DNA of 64,000 nt, from contig LSAX01000001.1 in NCBI GenBank assembly GCA_001557505.1, positions 3,038,001 to 3,102,000 on the forward strand, given 5' to 3'. Under the pieces are notes generated by a model. The model did no database searches and was not told the DNA's origin. It saw nothing but the letters and a program-made list of their open reading frames with translations. This document shows, one piece after another, positions 24,001 to 34,850 of this stretch (positions within the stretch are counted from its first letter, which is position 1; every line of letters starts with the position of its first letter). Origin of the DNA: Reticulascus tulasneorum (Eukaryota; Ascomycota; Sordariomycetes; Glomerellales; Reticulascaceae). The position numbers and the translations under genes are program-made.

Positions 24001-24585
24001 CTCGACGTTCCGTTGAAACCCGCCCTTGGATCTCTGGACCTGGTCTTCAACTCACCGCGTCGCAACCATCTACAAGAGGCTGCTAAGAAGACGCTGGCAA
24101 GCAACGAAGTACAACGTCCAACTCGATGGCAGAGCTTTAAGGAACCGTTGCGGCTCATGCTGCAGATATTCCAAGGGCTGAGTGACAAAAACGAAGACTT
24201 CTGGTTCCGAGCTGTCAACTACTTTGAAAAAAAGGAATATGCAACCGGCACAGAGCTCTTCAAGAGAGGCGAGGCTGCGAATGGGTTTTACCTGGTGGAG
24301 AAAGGCATCCTCCGTGCTGAATACGACCTACCTCAAGGCTGGCTTGCGGAGAGCATTGTAGCCGGCACAACCTGTGGCGAACTGCCGTTCTTCTCGGAAA
24401 CAGATCGAACCGCAACGGTCCTTGTAGAGAGAGACTGTGTCCTCTGGTTACTAGACACGCCAGGGTGGGAAAAACTCCAAAAGGAACAACCGGACGTCGC
24501 TCAGGAGTTGCTGCGAATATCTTTGAAGTTGACGAGTGAGCGGATGAGCTCTATTACCTCTTACATCTTGACTATGGCGGGGTAG
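21049..24585 (+). CDS. VSB1: SulP-family transporter with STAS and cyclic-nucleotide-binding domains (Vsb1-like)
   Basis: Six exons: 21049-21271, 21325-22059, 22110-22252, 22303-22849, 22902-23335 and 23389-24585, giving 1092 residues. Domains in order: a Ser/Arg/Glu-rich cytosolic N terminus (about 300 residues), a SulP membrane domain starting near LNILDALSYGMILFPLGNP with many hydrophobic spans, a STAS domain (YIIKLTGYLFFGTI and LILDLYHVTGLDYSAGEGF), and a C-terminal cNMP-binding-like domain (LFKRGEAANGFYLVEKG, GTTCGELPFF). Order and length match yeast YGR125W/Vsb1 (1036 residues), a vacuolar membrane protein needed to store basic amino acids. Substrate here is inferred. Intron 1 has a GC donor (G|GCAAGT), the only non-GT donor found in the window. 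The last four introns are standard. Confidence 0.9.
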
Positions 24586-25156
24586 GGGATCGGGGAAATA
24601 ACTTGCTGTCTTGAATCCTCGACGTAGGTGCTTGTATCTTTATATGTTGTAACAACTCAGTTTAGACGCGGTAGATTGATACCTAGATGGAGGCCAAAAA
24701 TGATGATTGCATAGTATCTGCGTTAGTTCCTAGAAATAGTCATAGAGAGAAGCACAATGGATTCATCAAGGTTTGGCAGCCACGTGATGGATAGTGTGTA
24801 TGTATCGCATGTTTCCCATTCATCGCTGCCTGTCTATATTGCTGGTTTTGTGGTCCAACTAGCCTGCTCTATTGCCTTGTCCTTGGCTTGGGAAGCCGCT
24901 ATTTGGCAGTGGTGGTATTATCCAGTCGGCTGAAAAGCAAAGGATCGACTCTGGTACTACTGTTAGCAGCCATCTAGTAAGGCGGAAGCATAGGATGTCC
25001 ATTCTTCACAACTGGCTGTGCATTTGCCACCAGGCAGCACCATCATTTACACCGAAAGGCGCGGCGACTCCAATAAGTCGTCCGCCTTTTTATTAGTGGA
25101 CCCAACCCAAATCCCAATCTAGCCTTGTACATCTCATCAACTCACCTCGTTAAGAC
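24586..25156. other. Intergenic region with hairpin before STK19 homologue
   Basis: It contains the 3' flank of the transporter gene and the upstream region of the STK19 homologue. An imperfect inverted repeat at 25055-25089 is listed separately. No other gene-like feature. Confidence 0.55.
25055..25089. repeat. Imperfect inverted repeat upstream of STK19 homologue
   Basis: The left arm, AAAGGCGCGGCGACT (25055-25069), pairs with the right arm, AGTCGTCCGCCTTT (25076-25089), around a 6-nt loop, with one bulge and one mismatch. It ends 68 bp before the ATG at 25157. It could be a promoter dyad or a leader-RNA hairpin. Confidence 0.6.
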
Positions 25157-26347
25157 ATGAGTCTACGATCTATCCTTGGTTCTAATCGGGTAAAAAAGGC
25201 GAAACCATCATCTTCAACGCCTCGGAAGAGCAGCAACAGTCCAAGACCGAGCCCCAAAAAATCGGGTTCGAAAGATGCGGCGGACGACGATGAGTTCTTC
25301 AACGACAAGCTTGACGACTATGGCCTCGTAAAAACGCTGGCTACGGACTTGACTCTTCGGGATGTTGTACAGGCGATGCGCTACATTCGTGGACGCATGT
25401 TCAGCGGCATGCCGACGGAGGCGGCGGGCATGAATTCAACACGAGTTGCAGAGGTCCTCAATTACAGGAAGGCCATGCCAGGGCTCGTTACGTTGTCTCA
25501 TCTACACGCTCTGCTCACCTCCCCGACAGCCGTGGAGAAGGAAGTGTCAGAGTTGATGCGCGCTGGCATTGTGCGTAAGATTCAAGTACAGCGACGGGGT
25601 GGCATAGGCGAGGCCTTGATCCAGGCATCAGAGCTCGAGTCGATAGTCACCGACTCCGCTCACCTTGATGTAGGGACGAAAGCCAAGTTTCTGGAATTCC
25701 TCAAGTCGCATCCTTCGACGCAGACAATGCCGCGATCTTACTGTTCCGCCACGCAGGTCACCCAGCTCGTCAGAGCAGGCTTCCTCACGGCGCAGGGCAT
25801 CACGCAGGACGTCAGCAGCGCACTCCTTACCATGTACTCCTCCCGGCCGGAAGACAGGACGACGCTGACGAGTCTGGAACATGTATCGAAGGCTGCATCG
25901 GGTTCGTTCGGTGCCGTGGGAGGCCAGGGGGCCGTGCGTGCGGCGGGTGGTGGTGGGGGAGGAGGGGCAAGCGGCTCGACGCGGACACAGGACCTCGAGG
26001 CGAGCGACTACGATCTCACGCTGGCCGTGCCAGGCAACGGGCAGTTTCTGAAGCTCGCGTCCGCGGCGCTGGCACGTCTCGCGAAGCTGCTTTCGAAATC
26101 GCAGTTTCGCGAGCTGCCCGAGTCGATGTTAAGGGAACGTTGGGATGGCGGGATTGCCAGCGATGAAGCGAGGACGGTGGCCAGGAGGGCGAGGGGCGAG
26201 TTCGCAGGCATCATGCCTGGAAGGACGAGGAAATGGAAGGAGTTCTGCGGACTGGATTTCCAGTGGATATTGGAGGAAGCTGTCGGAGCTGGCTTAGTTG
26301 AAGTCTTTGAAACCCGGAGTGTGGGCCGGGGAGTGCGGGCTCTGTGA
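25157..26347 (+). CDS. STK19 family winged-helix protein
   Basis: This is a 396-residue, single-exon protein of the Stk19 family (PF10494). The N terminus is basic and Ser/Pro-rich with clustered Lys (KKAKPSSSTPRK, KKSGSKD), suggesting nuclear location. The family core follows: LTLRDVVQAMRYIRGRMFSGMP, then TLSHLHALL and EVSELMRAGIVRKIQV, a winged-helix pattern, then a second helical block. A Gly-rich loop (about residues 255-280) separates the last part, which ends in a conserved region (KWKEFCGLDFQWILEEAVGAGLVEVFETRSVGRGVRAL). Although databases call it a serine/threonine kinase, no kinase motif (GxGxxG, HRD, DFG) is present. Human STK19 is now known as a winged-helix transcription-coupled repair factor; a similar job here is inference. 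Confidence 0.85.
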   Translation: MSLRSILGSNRVKKAKPSSSTPRKSSNSPRPSPKKSGSKDAADDDEFFNDKLDDYGLVKTLATDLTLRDVVQAMRYIRGRMFSGMPTEAAGMNSTRVAEVLNYRKAMPGLVTLSHLHALLTSPTAVEKEVSELMRAGIVRKIQVQRRGGIGEALIQASELESIVTDSAHLDVGTKAKFLEFLKSHPSTQTMPRSYCSATQVTQLVRAGFLTAQGITQDVSSALLTMYSSRPEDRTTLTSLEHVSKAASGSFGAVGGQGAVRAAGGGGGGGASGSTRTQDLEASDYDLTLAVPGNGQFLKLASAALARLAKLLSKSQFRELPESMLRERWDGGIASDEARTVARRARGEFAGIMPGRTRKWKEFCGLDFQWILEEAVGAGLVEVFETRSVGRGVRAL

Positions 26348-29300
26348 CATGTTGTGCTCCCCGGATACAGACTTGAAATCACTGACGGCAGTGCAAGACT
26401 CGGGCGAGATCAACGACATTTGGAGGATATCACCTGGTTTGATTGACGAACTGTAGCAAACAAATCTTCGTGGGGATCCTGTTTGCTGCTCTCATCATCA
26501 TGCTATAGACATTACTTGGGGCTATACGAGCCACCCCCAAGGCTCTGCGCCGAGTTGATCAGATGCTAAGAGTTTCCGATGCGCCAGTTCAAATACTATG
26601 TATGTATGTAGTCTGATCCTCATTTAAGGCAAGCACCTAGACTATTCCCTCAGGAGCCACAGAGTGTGTGATACACATTTGCACGAGACGGAACCGGGGG
26701 ATTTGAGTGGAAATTAAATTCATCCAACAGCCCTGTTCCCTGGCAAACGTCCAGGCACATGGAAAGGTGTTGAAGAGGGGCAGTGAGGCTCTAGCATCCT
26801 TGATCCCAGGGAATTGCGGTTTGATCTCCACAGCGCGCGTGCACGGAACATACTTCCTGCGAAACCCCTCGGCTTCGAGACCGCAGAGGACAAGCATTGC
26901 TTGGCGAATTTATGTGCGGGAGTATGAATCCCAAACTCAGATCATGAGTGATTGGTCAAGAGCATCTGGAGAAGCCATCTATATTATGGAGGTACGAGGT
27001 GCTTTCCCACCTCGTAAGTGATGGCTTGTGCTTTAACGCATGTAATTGCCTTTGCTCGACCTAGAACAACCAAACACTTCACCACTCAGCCACTCGACTA
27101 ACCTGGGGAAGCACACAAAGCACAGTCCAGCAGACCGGGCACGGGGACGGTGAATCATTGGCGACGCCTCCCCCGGAGGCCAGCCGCCCAATCAGCCCTC
27201 ACGGCCTCGCAAGCTCTAGGGGTGACGGGGAACGTGTCAAACACGCCATCCCGTGAGGTGGGTGGGACTGGCGAAATCAGTTGTGGATCTGTGATTCGGA
27301 TGAAGAGCATCTCGCACACCTCAGGACCGATGCGGTTGGGCATGCCCGCACGTTGAGCGACCCAAGATCCAACAACGGACGGTTGTGGTGATGGGGTGGG
27401 AATCGCACAGTCATCGAAGGGGGCCAAACAGTTCTCGAACACAACAGGCCTTGGAAGGGTTGCGGCCATCACGACTGGTGCCTCCACTCCTCAGCACTCG
27501 CCAATTTCGGCGTCGACAAGCTAGCTGCTGACTGCAAAACACTGGTGACATGGCTAGGGATTGCTTGAAGTGCCTCCGATATCCGTCAAATATATCTCGT
27601 TGGCAGCCGTGAGCCACCTTGCACTGTCTTCAAGTTTTCATGCATACCAACTATGGGAGAGTAAAGTGGACTCCAGCTCCGTTCGTGTGATCAGGCGGTC
27701 ATCTAATATCTGGCGACCCGGGCCAGGGCCGCTGCCTTCTTCTTTGCAGAGTCAACTGCTTCAACTCCTGTGATATTGCTATACGGGTCTGCAAATGTCT
27801 ATGGCTCCCTGTATCACCCTTTCGGGCTCAGGGGCTCAGACAGCCATGCCACCAGTCATTAAACGACCGAATTGCAGAATCAATCTGCGGCCATCAAGAG
27901 AATATCATATTTGCATTCCGTAGCGAACAACTGATAAATAGCCTTCGCGAAGAACACAGACCTTCTCGTGTAAGAAATGCAGAACAATCAATATAGGCTG
28001 TTTATTAGAAATCGAAGCAATAGCTTACTCGGCAAACAGAAGCATTTTATCATTATCCCTTTTATTAGAGGGGGCCCGAGAGCCCAAGTACTGAGGCACC
28101 AGGAGGCCGGACCAACTTCTGGTCTCACTCATCTCATTTCTCCGAGATTCTCGTGGGCCCCTGCTGACTCGTCCGCGAGATCCACCAAACGAGGCTTTGC
28201 TGGAAAGATCAAAAGGGATGTGGCATCCACGGTATGATTGCTGTGTTCCATCAACCAGCTCGCAACTCTCTTGCGACGTAGGATTGGGGAGATCTTTGGG
28301 GGGGATTAACCACCTCCCAGGTTCAGACGATGGCATCACTAACCAGGACCAGCCAAAGCAAACTGAGGGGCGGGATCGTGATGTGCAGCCGAGACAGAAC
28401 CCTCAACATCTGGTCCGGCTCGGCGAGACTTTCCCGGTGTCTGGACACGCACATGTATGTGCCTCTTTCTGCAGTCGCCGATGCGTGTGGACGAAGAACG
28501 GTGTGTTGGGTGGGATGGACCAGGAAAACCTGAAGCCGGGAACGCTGCGGCAAGCTATCCTCTCTGTCACACAGACATCGCCTGATAACTGGACGCGTTC
28601 CTGGGCTTCTCTGCAGGTTGTGGTACAGGCTAGGAAGTAGTGCGAAGCCGTAAGAAACTTATATTGCAGTCCCTGGGCGATATGCGCACGGTCGTGCCAC
28701 GAAAGGTGGGCGCCGTTGGCTGGAAGCGGTATTGATGTGTGCCGACGGAAATTACAGCGTGTTCTTACCAGAAGGCTAAACACGCCCCATGATGATATTG
28801 ATGGACTCGATTCGCAGGCCGTGTTTGATTAGGGCGATGGGGGCTTTTAGTACGTAGTAGAAGGCACGTCTCAGCTCTCCTATTTGTTGCGCCCCGTCCA
28901 ATTGCCCATCGCGGAGGCGGGCCACATGATTTCCCAGCTAGACGGTTGCGGAGAGGATTCGACAGGATGGGGTTGTCAGAAAATGGCCGAAACAATCTGT
29001 CTCGAGGGCTTTTGGGGGAACGGGGTGGATGAGAACGGGTTCGGGCAGGATTCCCATCCAGTCACACGGCTCGTCAAGCTGCGTCAACAGTAGATCCGTA
29101 GATGAGTGGTTCCTTTGGAAGTTGCAAATGTCTTCTGGTCATCTTCAGTCACCGCACTAATGTGAGGCCGGCACAAATGCGGCCATTGTACATATAATAT
29201 CCTGCACAACGCACCCACACTTGCATGTGGCTCTCGCGCATGTGTAACCCTTCGAACCAAAAGCTGCGTCTTCTGAAGAACCCCACCGGGGGGCTTTCCA

Positions 29301-31938
29301 TCGCGTGGAGACTTGTACGAGGAAAGCAAAACCAAAAGCAGGAGGATGGCGCGCACTTCGTATATATCTCGAGACCTGAGCAGCAAGTACCAGCAAGGCG
29401 AATGAGAGGCAAGCCAAGGGGCGACTGGTCTGCCGGGATAGCATCCGCCATCGACGTGTGCTGGGTCACTCATGGCTCCGGGCTTTCGCGGCAGCGTGTT
29501 GTGTCGACTAACACTAGGGGGGATGGGGAGGGTGCAGGGAGAGTTTCTTTGTTAGCACGCAGACATCTGTATTGCAAGAACCGTACATAAATTCGAACGA
29601 CAGCCCATCATGGCCACAGCTCATTAAAGTTCCCCTGCAGGGACAAGCGCAGGGGTGCATGTGCCGATACCTCGAGTACATGTACCACGACTGCGATCCA
29701 CGGTCACCGGCGACCGCAGCCCGTCCCGAGCGTCCTCTCTGCAGTACGAACTTATCCGAAAAGAGACAACCCCCCTGTCATGCCAGTGGTGATGCTTGCC
29801 CTTGCAGGGGGATAGACAGGGGCCGCAATCTTTAAGTCCTGGTCTATCAATTTGCAGTTGAGAAAGCAAAGCTAGGGGAGAAGGGGAGGAGGGGGAGATG
29901 GGGAGTCGTTTGGGAGGGATTTGCCCATGGGCCAAGGAGGAGGACCTGATGAAGACCGAGAAATACAGATTTGGGTGCCTATCTTGCCCCAGTCAAGCCC
30001 AGGCAAGTCCACTCAAGTCTAGTTCGGGGCAGCAGCTTGGAGGAGAAAAGGGGGGGGCCTCCATAATGTCGTGTTCATCGATGTAATTTAGGTCAACCCG
30101 GGTCATACTACGACCTTACAGTACGTAGGTAGGTAGTAGTGGTAATCTGTAGCTGAGTGTGTGTGTGTGTGCCGCGCCGCCCCATCCACAACCATCCATC
30201 CATCCATCCATCCCATCCATCAACGGCGTGGGCTTTATTCCCTGCGTCGGTAAGGGAAAAAAGAAATCCTCCTCCTTTTCTCACCCACTCCCTTCTCATC
30301 AGTCTTTGAAAGGGAAGAAAGCACATCGCCGTCTCTCTTTCCCTAGCCTCGCTGTCGCGCTGGCCTCTTTTCGTTCATTTTGCACATACAAAGCTGCGAC
30401 CAGGGGACAACGACCGCTGTAGCTTTAGTACTCAGAAGAGAGTACATGCTCTGTCCGTAGTGCGGGTTTCCATTTGACTCAGGGAGAACCACCCCCCACA
30501 CACTATCGAATACGCACTGGAGTCAAACTTGACACTACTAGCCTTCTTCTAGAGGGAAAAAACAAACCTCCACTCGCCCAGAACAGAAGTGCCGCCATAG
30601 CACCTTTCACAGGGGCATCCACGTCTTCCGGCAATCGTCTCTAATAGGAACGCCAGCCCAGTTCCCACCACCACGCACGCACGCACGAGACTCTTCCTTC
30701 TTTTGTTCGCTTGTTCTTTCTATCCAGAACTTCCTTTTCTCTTCCGAATTGCAAGTCAGTCAGTCCGTCATTCGGACACTCGGCCAGCCAGCAGTTGTTT
30801 CATTCCTTCCTTCACTCTCGGAACAGAAAAAGGCACCTTCGTTTTTTATTGCTTTTTCAGACCAGACTCAACTCGACACGCCCAAAACGACAGCCATTGC
30901 ACGACATCTCGAACACCACCAGCCTGAAGGAGATTCAAGACAGACCCTCTCCATAGAAATATTTGGGTTTGCGTACACACATGTAGTCAATCGCTCCGGG
31001 CAACGAACGACCAGTTCCGTTTTGTCTTCGACAGCTTCGCGCCAGTCGAAATCACCTCGTCTTGGATTGAAACAGCCGGCATCTCAAAGAAAAAGACTGA
31101 TTTGAGTTTCCCCCCAACCTCGTCGCACTACGCATTCGCCATATCCCGGCACTGCAAAGGCAGTGACTTGGAAACCTACGCAATCCACTCCGCGCTCCTT
31201 GCTGTGTGAGGGGAGAAAGGCCCATCCTGCCACAAGTCGACATTAGCGCCCCTCTTAGGACTGTACTGCCGACAGGCTCCACGCTGTCTGCTCGCAGAGT
31301 CAGTCAGGTCTTGGACTTTTCTACGCCTCTGCTTCAATAAGCAACGAATCACCGACCATCAGCGGTGTCATTTTGTCTTTCCGGGATTTCGAGAACCTCA
31401 CGATTTGCGACCCCTATCCTACTTCCCGCCTGTTTGATCCGCCACCAAACTTTTTGGGAAACATAATACCACCTTGATTTTCTCCGTGAGTCTCCAGTTC
31501 TGGGCTTTTGTTTCTTGGGCGGCCCCTGGTGTGTAGGCCATGCTTGACGACCAAAGCCTTATGATTGTCAATGATCATTGAGCACTGACACAAAATTTAC
31601 CGCAGAACCACTGGAAATCTAATCAGAGTATCCCACCCACGTCTTGCACACCGCATAACAACGTTTCATACGACCCTGGTTCTCCGAAGACCTGGACTAC
31701 CAGCCACTTATATCCTCCACTATTATACCCAGGGTCTTTGGACGAAAATCGGACAGTCTGCGGAGGGGGATCCGTCCACGCGACCTAATTAACTTCCCGC
31801 CAGCTGCCTGACCAATTTCGAGAGTTCATGGACTTCCCGACTTCACGACTCTTCTGGACCACCAACATCGAGTCCCATTTGATCTAGGTTGCCGGCAATC
31901 CAAACACTTGGTCTACCGTCCAACAACCAGTATCCACA
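26348..31938. other. 5.6-kb gene-poor region before KIP2
   Basis: No family could be recognised in any frame. Frames of 147 codons (28197-28640) and 129 codons (29084-29473, minus) read as non-protein-like composition. Simple repeats: a GT run at about 30157-30172, a CATC repeat at about 30185-30222, and long T/C-rich tracts at about 30270-30380 and 30690-30850. The last kilobase or more is probably KIP2 promoter and leader. A candidate leader intron is listed separately. No tRNA or rRNA signature was seen. Confidence 0.5.
31486..31605 (+). other. Candidate 5'-UTR intron of KIP2
   Basis: A GTGAGT donor at 31486, a CACTGAC branch-like site and an ACCGCAG acceptor ending at 31605 define a 120-nt intron about 330 nt before the KIP2 ATG. 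This is prediction from splice signals only. Confidence 0.35.
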
Positions 31939-34850
31939 ATGGCGACTACGCTTCCCCGGCCATCGCGGCCGTCAGTCGGACCCCCTACAATGGCTCTGCC
32001 AGCTCTTCCGGTGACGAAGACACGGAAGAGCACAGGTGGCATCCCGACTACGACAAACAAGTCTACACCCAACACACCCAAGAGCGGACTCAGAGCGCCG
32101 TCCTCCACTTTCCTACCACCAGCGTCGCCTGCTCCCACGTCCGCACTTCCGCAGCCACGCACCGTGTCTGCAATGAGCACGCCAGGCAAAACGATCCGCA
32201 AGACTGTCAGCATAAACTCGTTCCCTCACCCGCCCCGAGGAGACAGCCGGGTTAGTAGTCTTCCCCCGAGTCCCCTCGCGACCGAATCGGCGAGAAACTC
32301 CACACGCAAGTCGAAAGCCTCCATAACGAATTATTCGCACCTGAGCAATGGAACACCGAGTCTGCTAAACGGCAGTGGCGAGGGAAAGTCGATATCAAGC
32401 GCAGGCGTCAGAATGTCGGATGGCTTGATCAGTATAGCGTCCCCGCCACAGAGCAGAAGCTCTTCAGCTCAGGACTCGTACTCGACGTCGGCGACGACTT
32501 ACGATGACCCTCCTGAAGGAGCTGCACAAAAGAGCATGTCGGATGATAAAAGGACCTCCAAGACCCTTGATGGTAAGGGCAACGTTGTCGTCAGTGTAAG
32601 AGTGCGGCCAGATGCAACCGGTAATGAACCCACCAAAGCCGAAGGAGAGTGGATGGTTGATGGCCGCAAATCACTTGTCTCTTATCGCGGGAAAGAGGGA
32701 GGCGACCACTTCTATGGTAATTACCCTTGATTCCTACCCTCTGCTGTGGTATTAACTGGATTGTCACAGATAATGTATTTACAACACATGACGATAACTC
32801 TCGCGTCTACGACCATATCGCTAAGCGACTGGTTCGCAGAGTAATGGAAGGGTATCACGGGACTGTCTTTGCCTATGGTATGACCGGCACTGGAAAGACT
32901 TTCTCCATGCAAGGGACCGCATCGTCACCCGGTGTGATTCCGCTCGCCATCACCGATATCTTCTCTTACATTAGAGAAACGCCTTCCCGAGAATTCTTGT
33001 TGAGAGTCAGCTATCTGGAAATCTACAATGAGAGAATCCATGACTTGTTGAGTATGCCAACTAGCACCGGTATTGGAGGCGGCGTAGCGCAGGAGGAGAT
33101 TAAGCTTCGCGAAGACAGTAAACGCGGAGTATATGCCAGTCCTTTAAAGGAGGAAATTGTGCAGAGCCCAACGCAACTATTGAGAGTGATCGCTCGCGGT
33201 GATCAGGCGCGTCGGACAGCAAGCACACAATTCAACGCCAGGAGTTCCCGAAGTCACGCTGTGGTACAAATCGTGGTCGAGAGTCGAGAGAGGATTCCTG
33301 GAAATACCGGAGGTGATAACAAGCGATCGGGATTGTTACCAGGCGGTGTTCGCGTGTCGACGTTGAGCTTGATCGATCTTGCTGGATCTGAGAAAGCTGC
33401 CGAAACCAAGGAACGCCGAACTGAGGGTTCACACATCAACAAGAGTCTGCTCACCTTGGGAACAGTCATTTCCAAGCTCTCTGAGCACAAGGACAAGGAT
33501 GGAAAGCCTGCCGACAAGGATGGGAAGCACTTGCCTTACCGAGACAGCAAGCTGACGCGGCTGTTGCAAGGTGCGCTCTCAGGAAACTCGCTGGTGAGTA
33601 TCCTCTGCACCATCCAGATAGGTGCCGCGGGCAGTATAGCGAACGCCCAAAGCCATACAGGCGAGACCCTCAACACCCTTAAGTTTGCGTCTCGGGCGAA
33701 GAACAACATTGTCAGTCACGCCAAGAAAGCCGAGGAGGCACTTGGAAGCGGTGGCGATGGTGGTGCCAGAGTGCTCTTGGAGCGGTACCGCATGGAAATC
33801 GTGGAGCTGAAGCAGGCTCTCGAGACCAAGGCCAAGGAAAAGGGCGGTAAGATCAACGAGGAGGAGAAGGTCAATGTTGAGGAGGAGATAGCCCGCGAGA
33901 AGGAAGCCGAGCACCGCCACGAAGAGCAGATGCTGGAGATGCAACTTGCGCGGACAGCCTTGAAGGAACGAATAGATCATCTTAACCGTCTGATCCTGAG
34001 TTCGAAGTCCATCGGCGTCAACGCCAGCGGCTCCTATAGCTCTCTTGGCAATCACCCGAGATTCTCGCAAGCGTCAACCCGATCATCTATGGCCACCTCT
34101 AACAGCGGTAGACCGCTGCTGGATAGGACTTCGTCATTAACATCCACTTCTTCGACCGTGGGCCGTCGGTCAAGCGGCGGACAACGACTCTCTAGCGAGG
34201 AGGCGCCCGGCGTGGAGGACGAAGATAGTGTCGGCGAGTTTGGGGATGGCACTGCGTCCTTAGCAGCGCAAAATCGAGCCCTGCAAGCCGACCTGGGTGA
34301 CAAGACACGCTACATTGCAACCCTGGAGAAGAGGTTACTGCAAGCACGGCGCGCAAGCTCGTCCCGGACCTCGGTCGGATTCGCGTCCCCCAAGGGCATC
34401 ATGGTTGGAGAGGACCACAGCGTGTCGACCTTACTTAAGGAGAAGGATTCCGAGATTGCGGATCTGCGTGCCAGGCTGGACGACAAAGACAGAATGCTGG
34501 CTGCTCTGCGTAGTGCGGCTCGGTCTCGAGACACTGCGGAAGGCAACGTCGATGGCCGAACCTCTCAATTATACGAGCACAGCCCCCCGCCGACGACAAG
34601 CCCTCCACCGATCTCTGGGCAGTTTCCTCGAAACCGCACCAAGAGTGTGGACGAGATGAGCAAGATACTGGATGAAATGATCCAAGACCGAGTCGAGACG
34701 GGCCAGATTGTACGGGGCGTTCGAGGCAGCGTACGCGTGGCGCCCAACGACCGCAGGCTGGAAGCACTCCATGAACCGCGTGTGGACTTGGAGCCTCTGA
34801 GGCAGAGCCCCACGTTGGAAGAGGCAAAGCAAGTGGCAACGGAGGCCTAG
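31939..34850 (+). CDS. KIP2: Kip2/KipA-type kinesin (kinesin-7)
   Basis: This is a plus-end microtubule motor for the family that carries polarity and dynein factors to microtubule tips. Exons 31939-32716 and 32770-34850 give 952 residues; the 53-nt intron splits the HFYDNVFTTHD region of the motor. A Ser/Pro/Thr-rich basic extension of about 200 residues precedes the motor, as in yeast Kip2 and Aspergillus KipA. Motor motifs: FAYGMTGTGKT (P-loop, about residues 293-303), NARSSRSHAV (switch I, about 414) and LIDLAGSE (switch II, about 459), ending with LNTLKFASRAKNN (about 570). Coiled-coil stretches follow (about 585-680), then a low-complexity Ser-rich tail containing another short coil. 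The start ATG sits in a good CACAATGG context. The C-terminal PPPTTSPPP stretch could bind EB1 or SH3 partners, which is inference. Confidence 0.93.

Noticed and set aside
28197..28640. 147-codon plus-strand frame in the gene-poor region
   Set aside because: No family resemblance, odd residue mix and no conserved-looking blocks.
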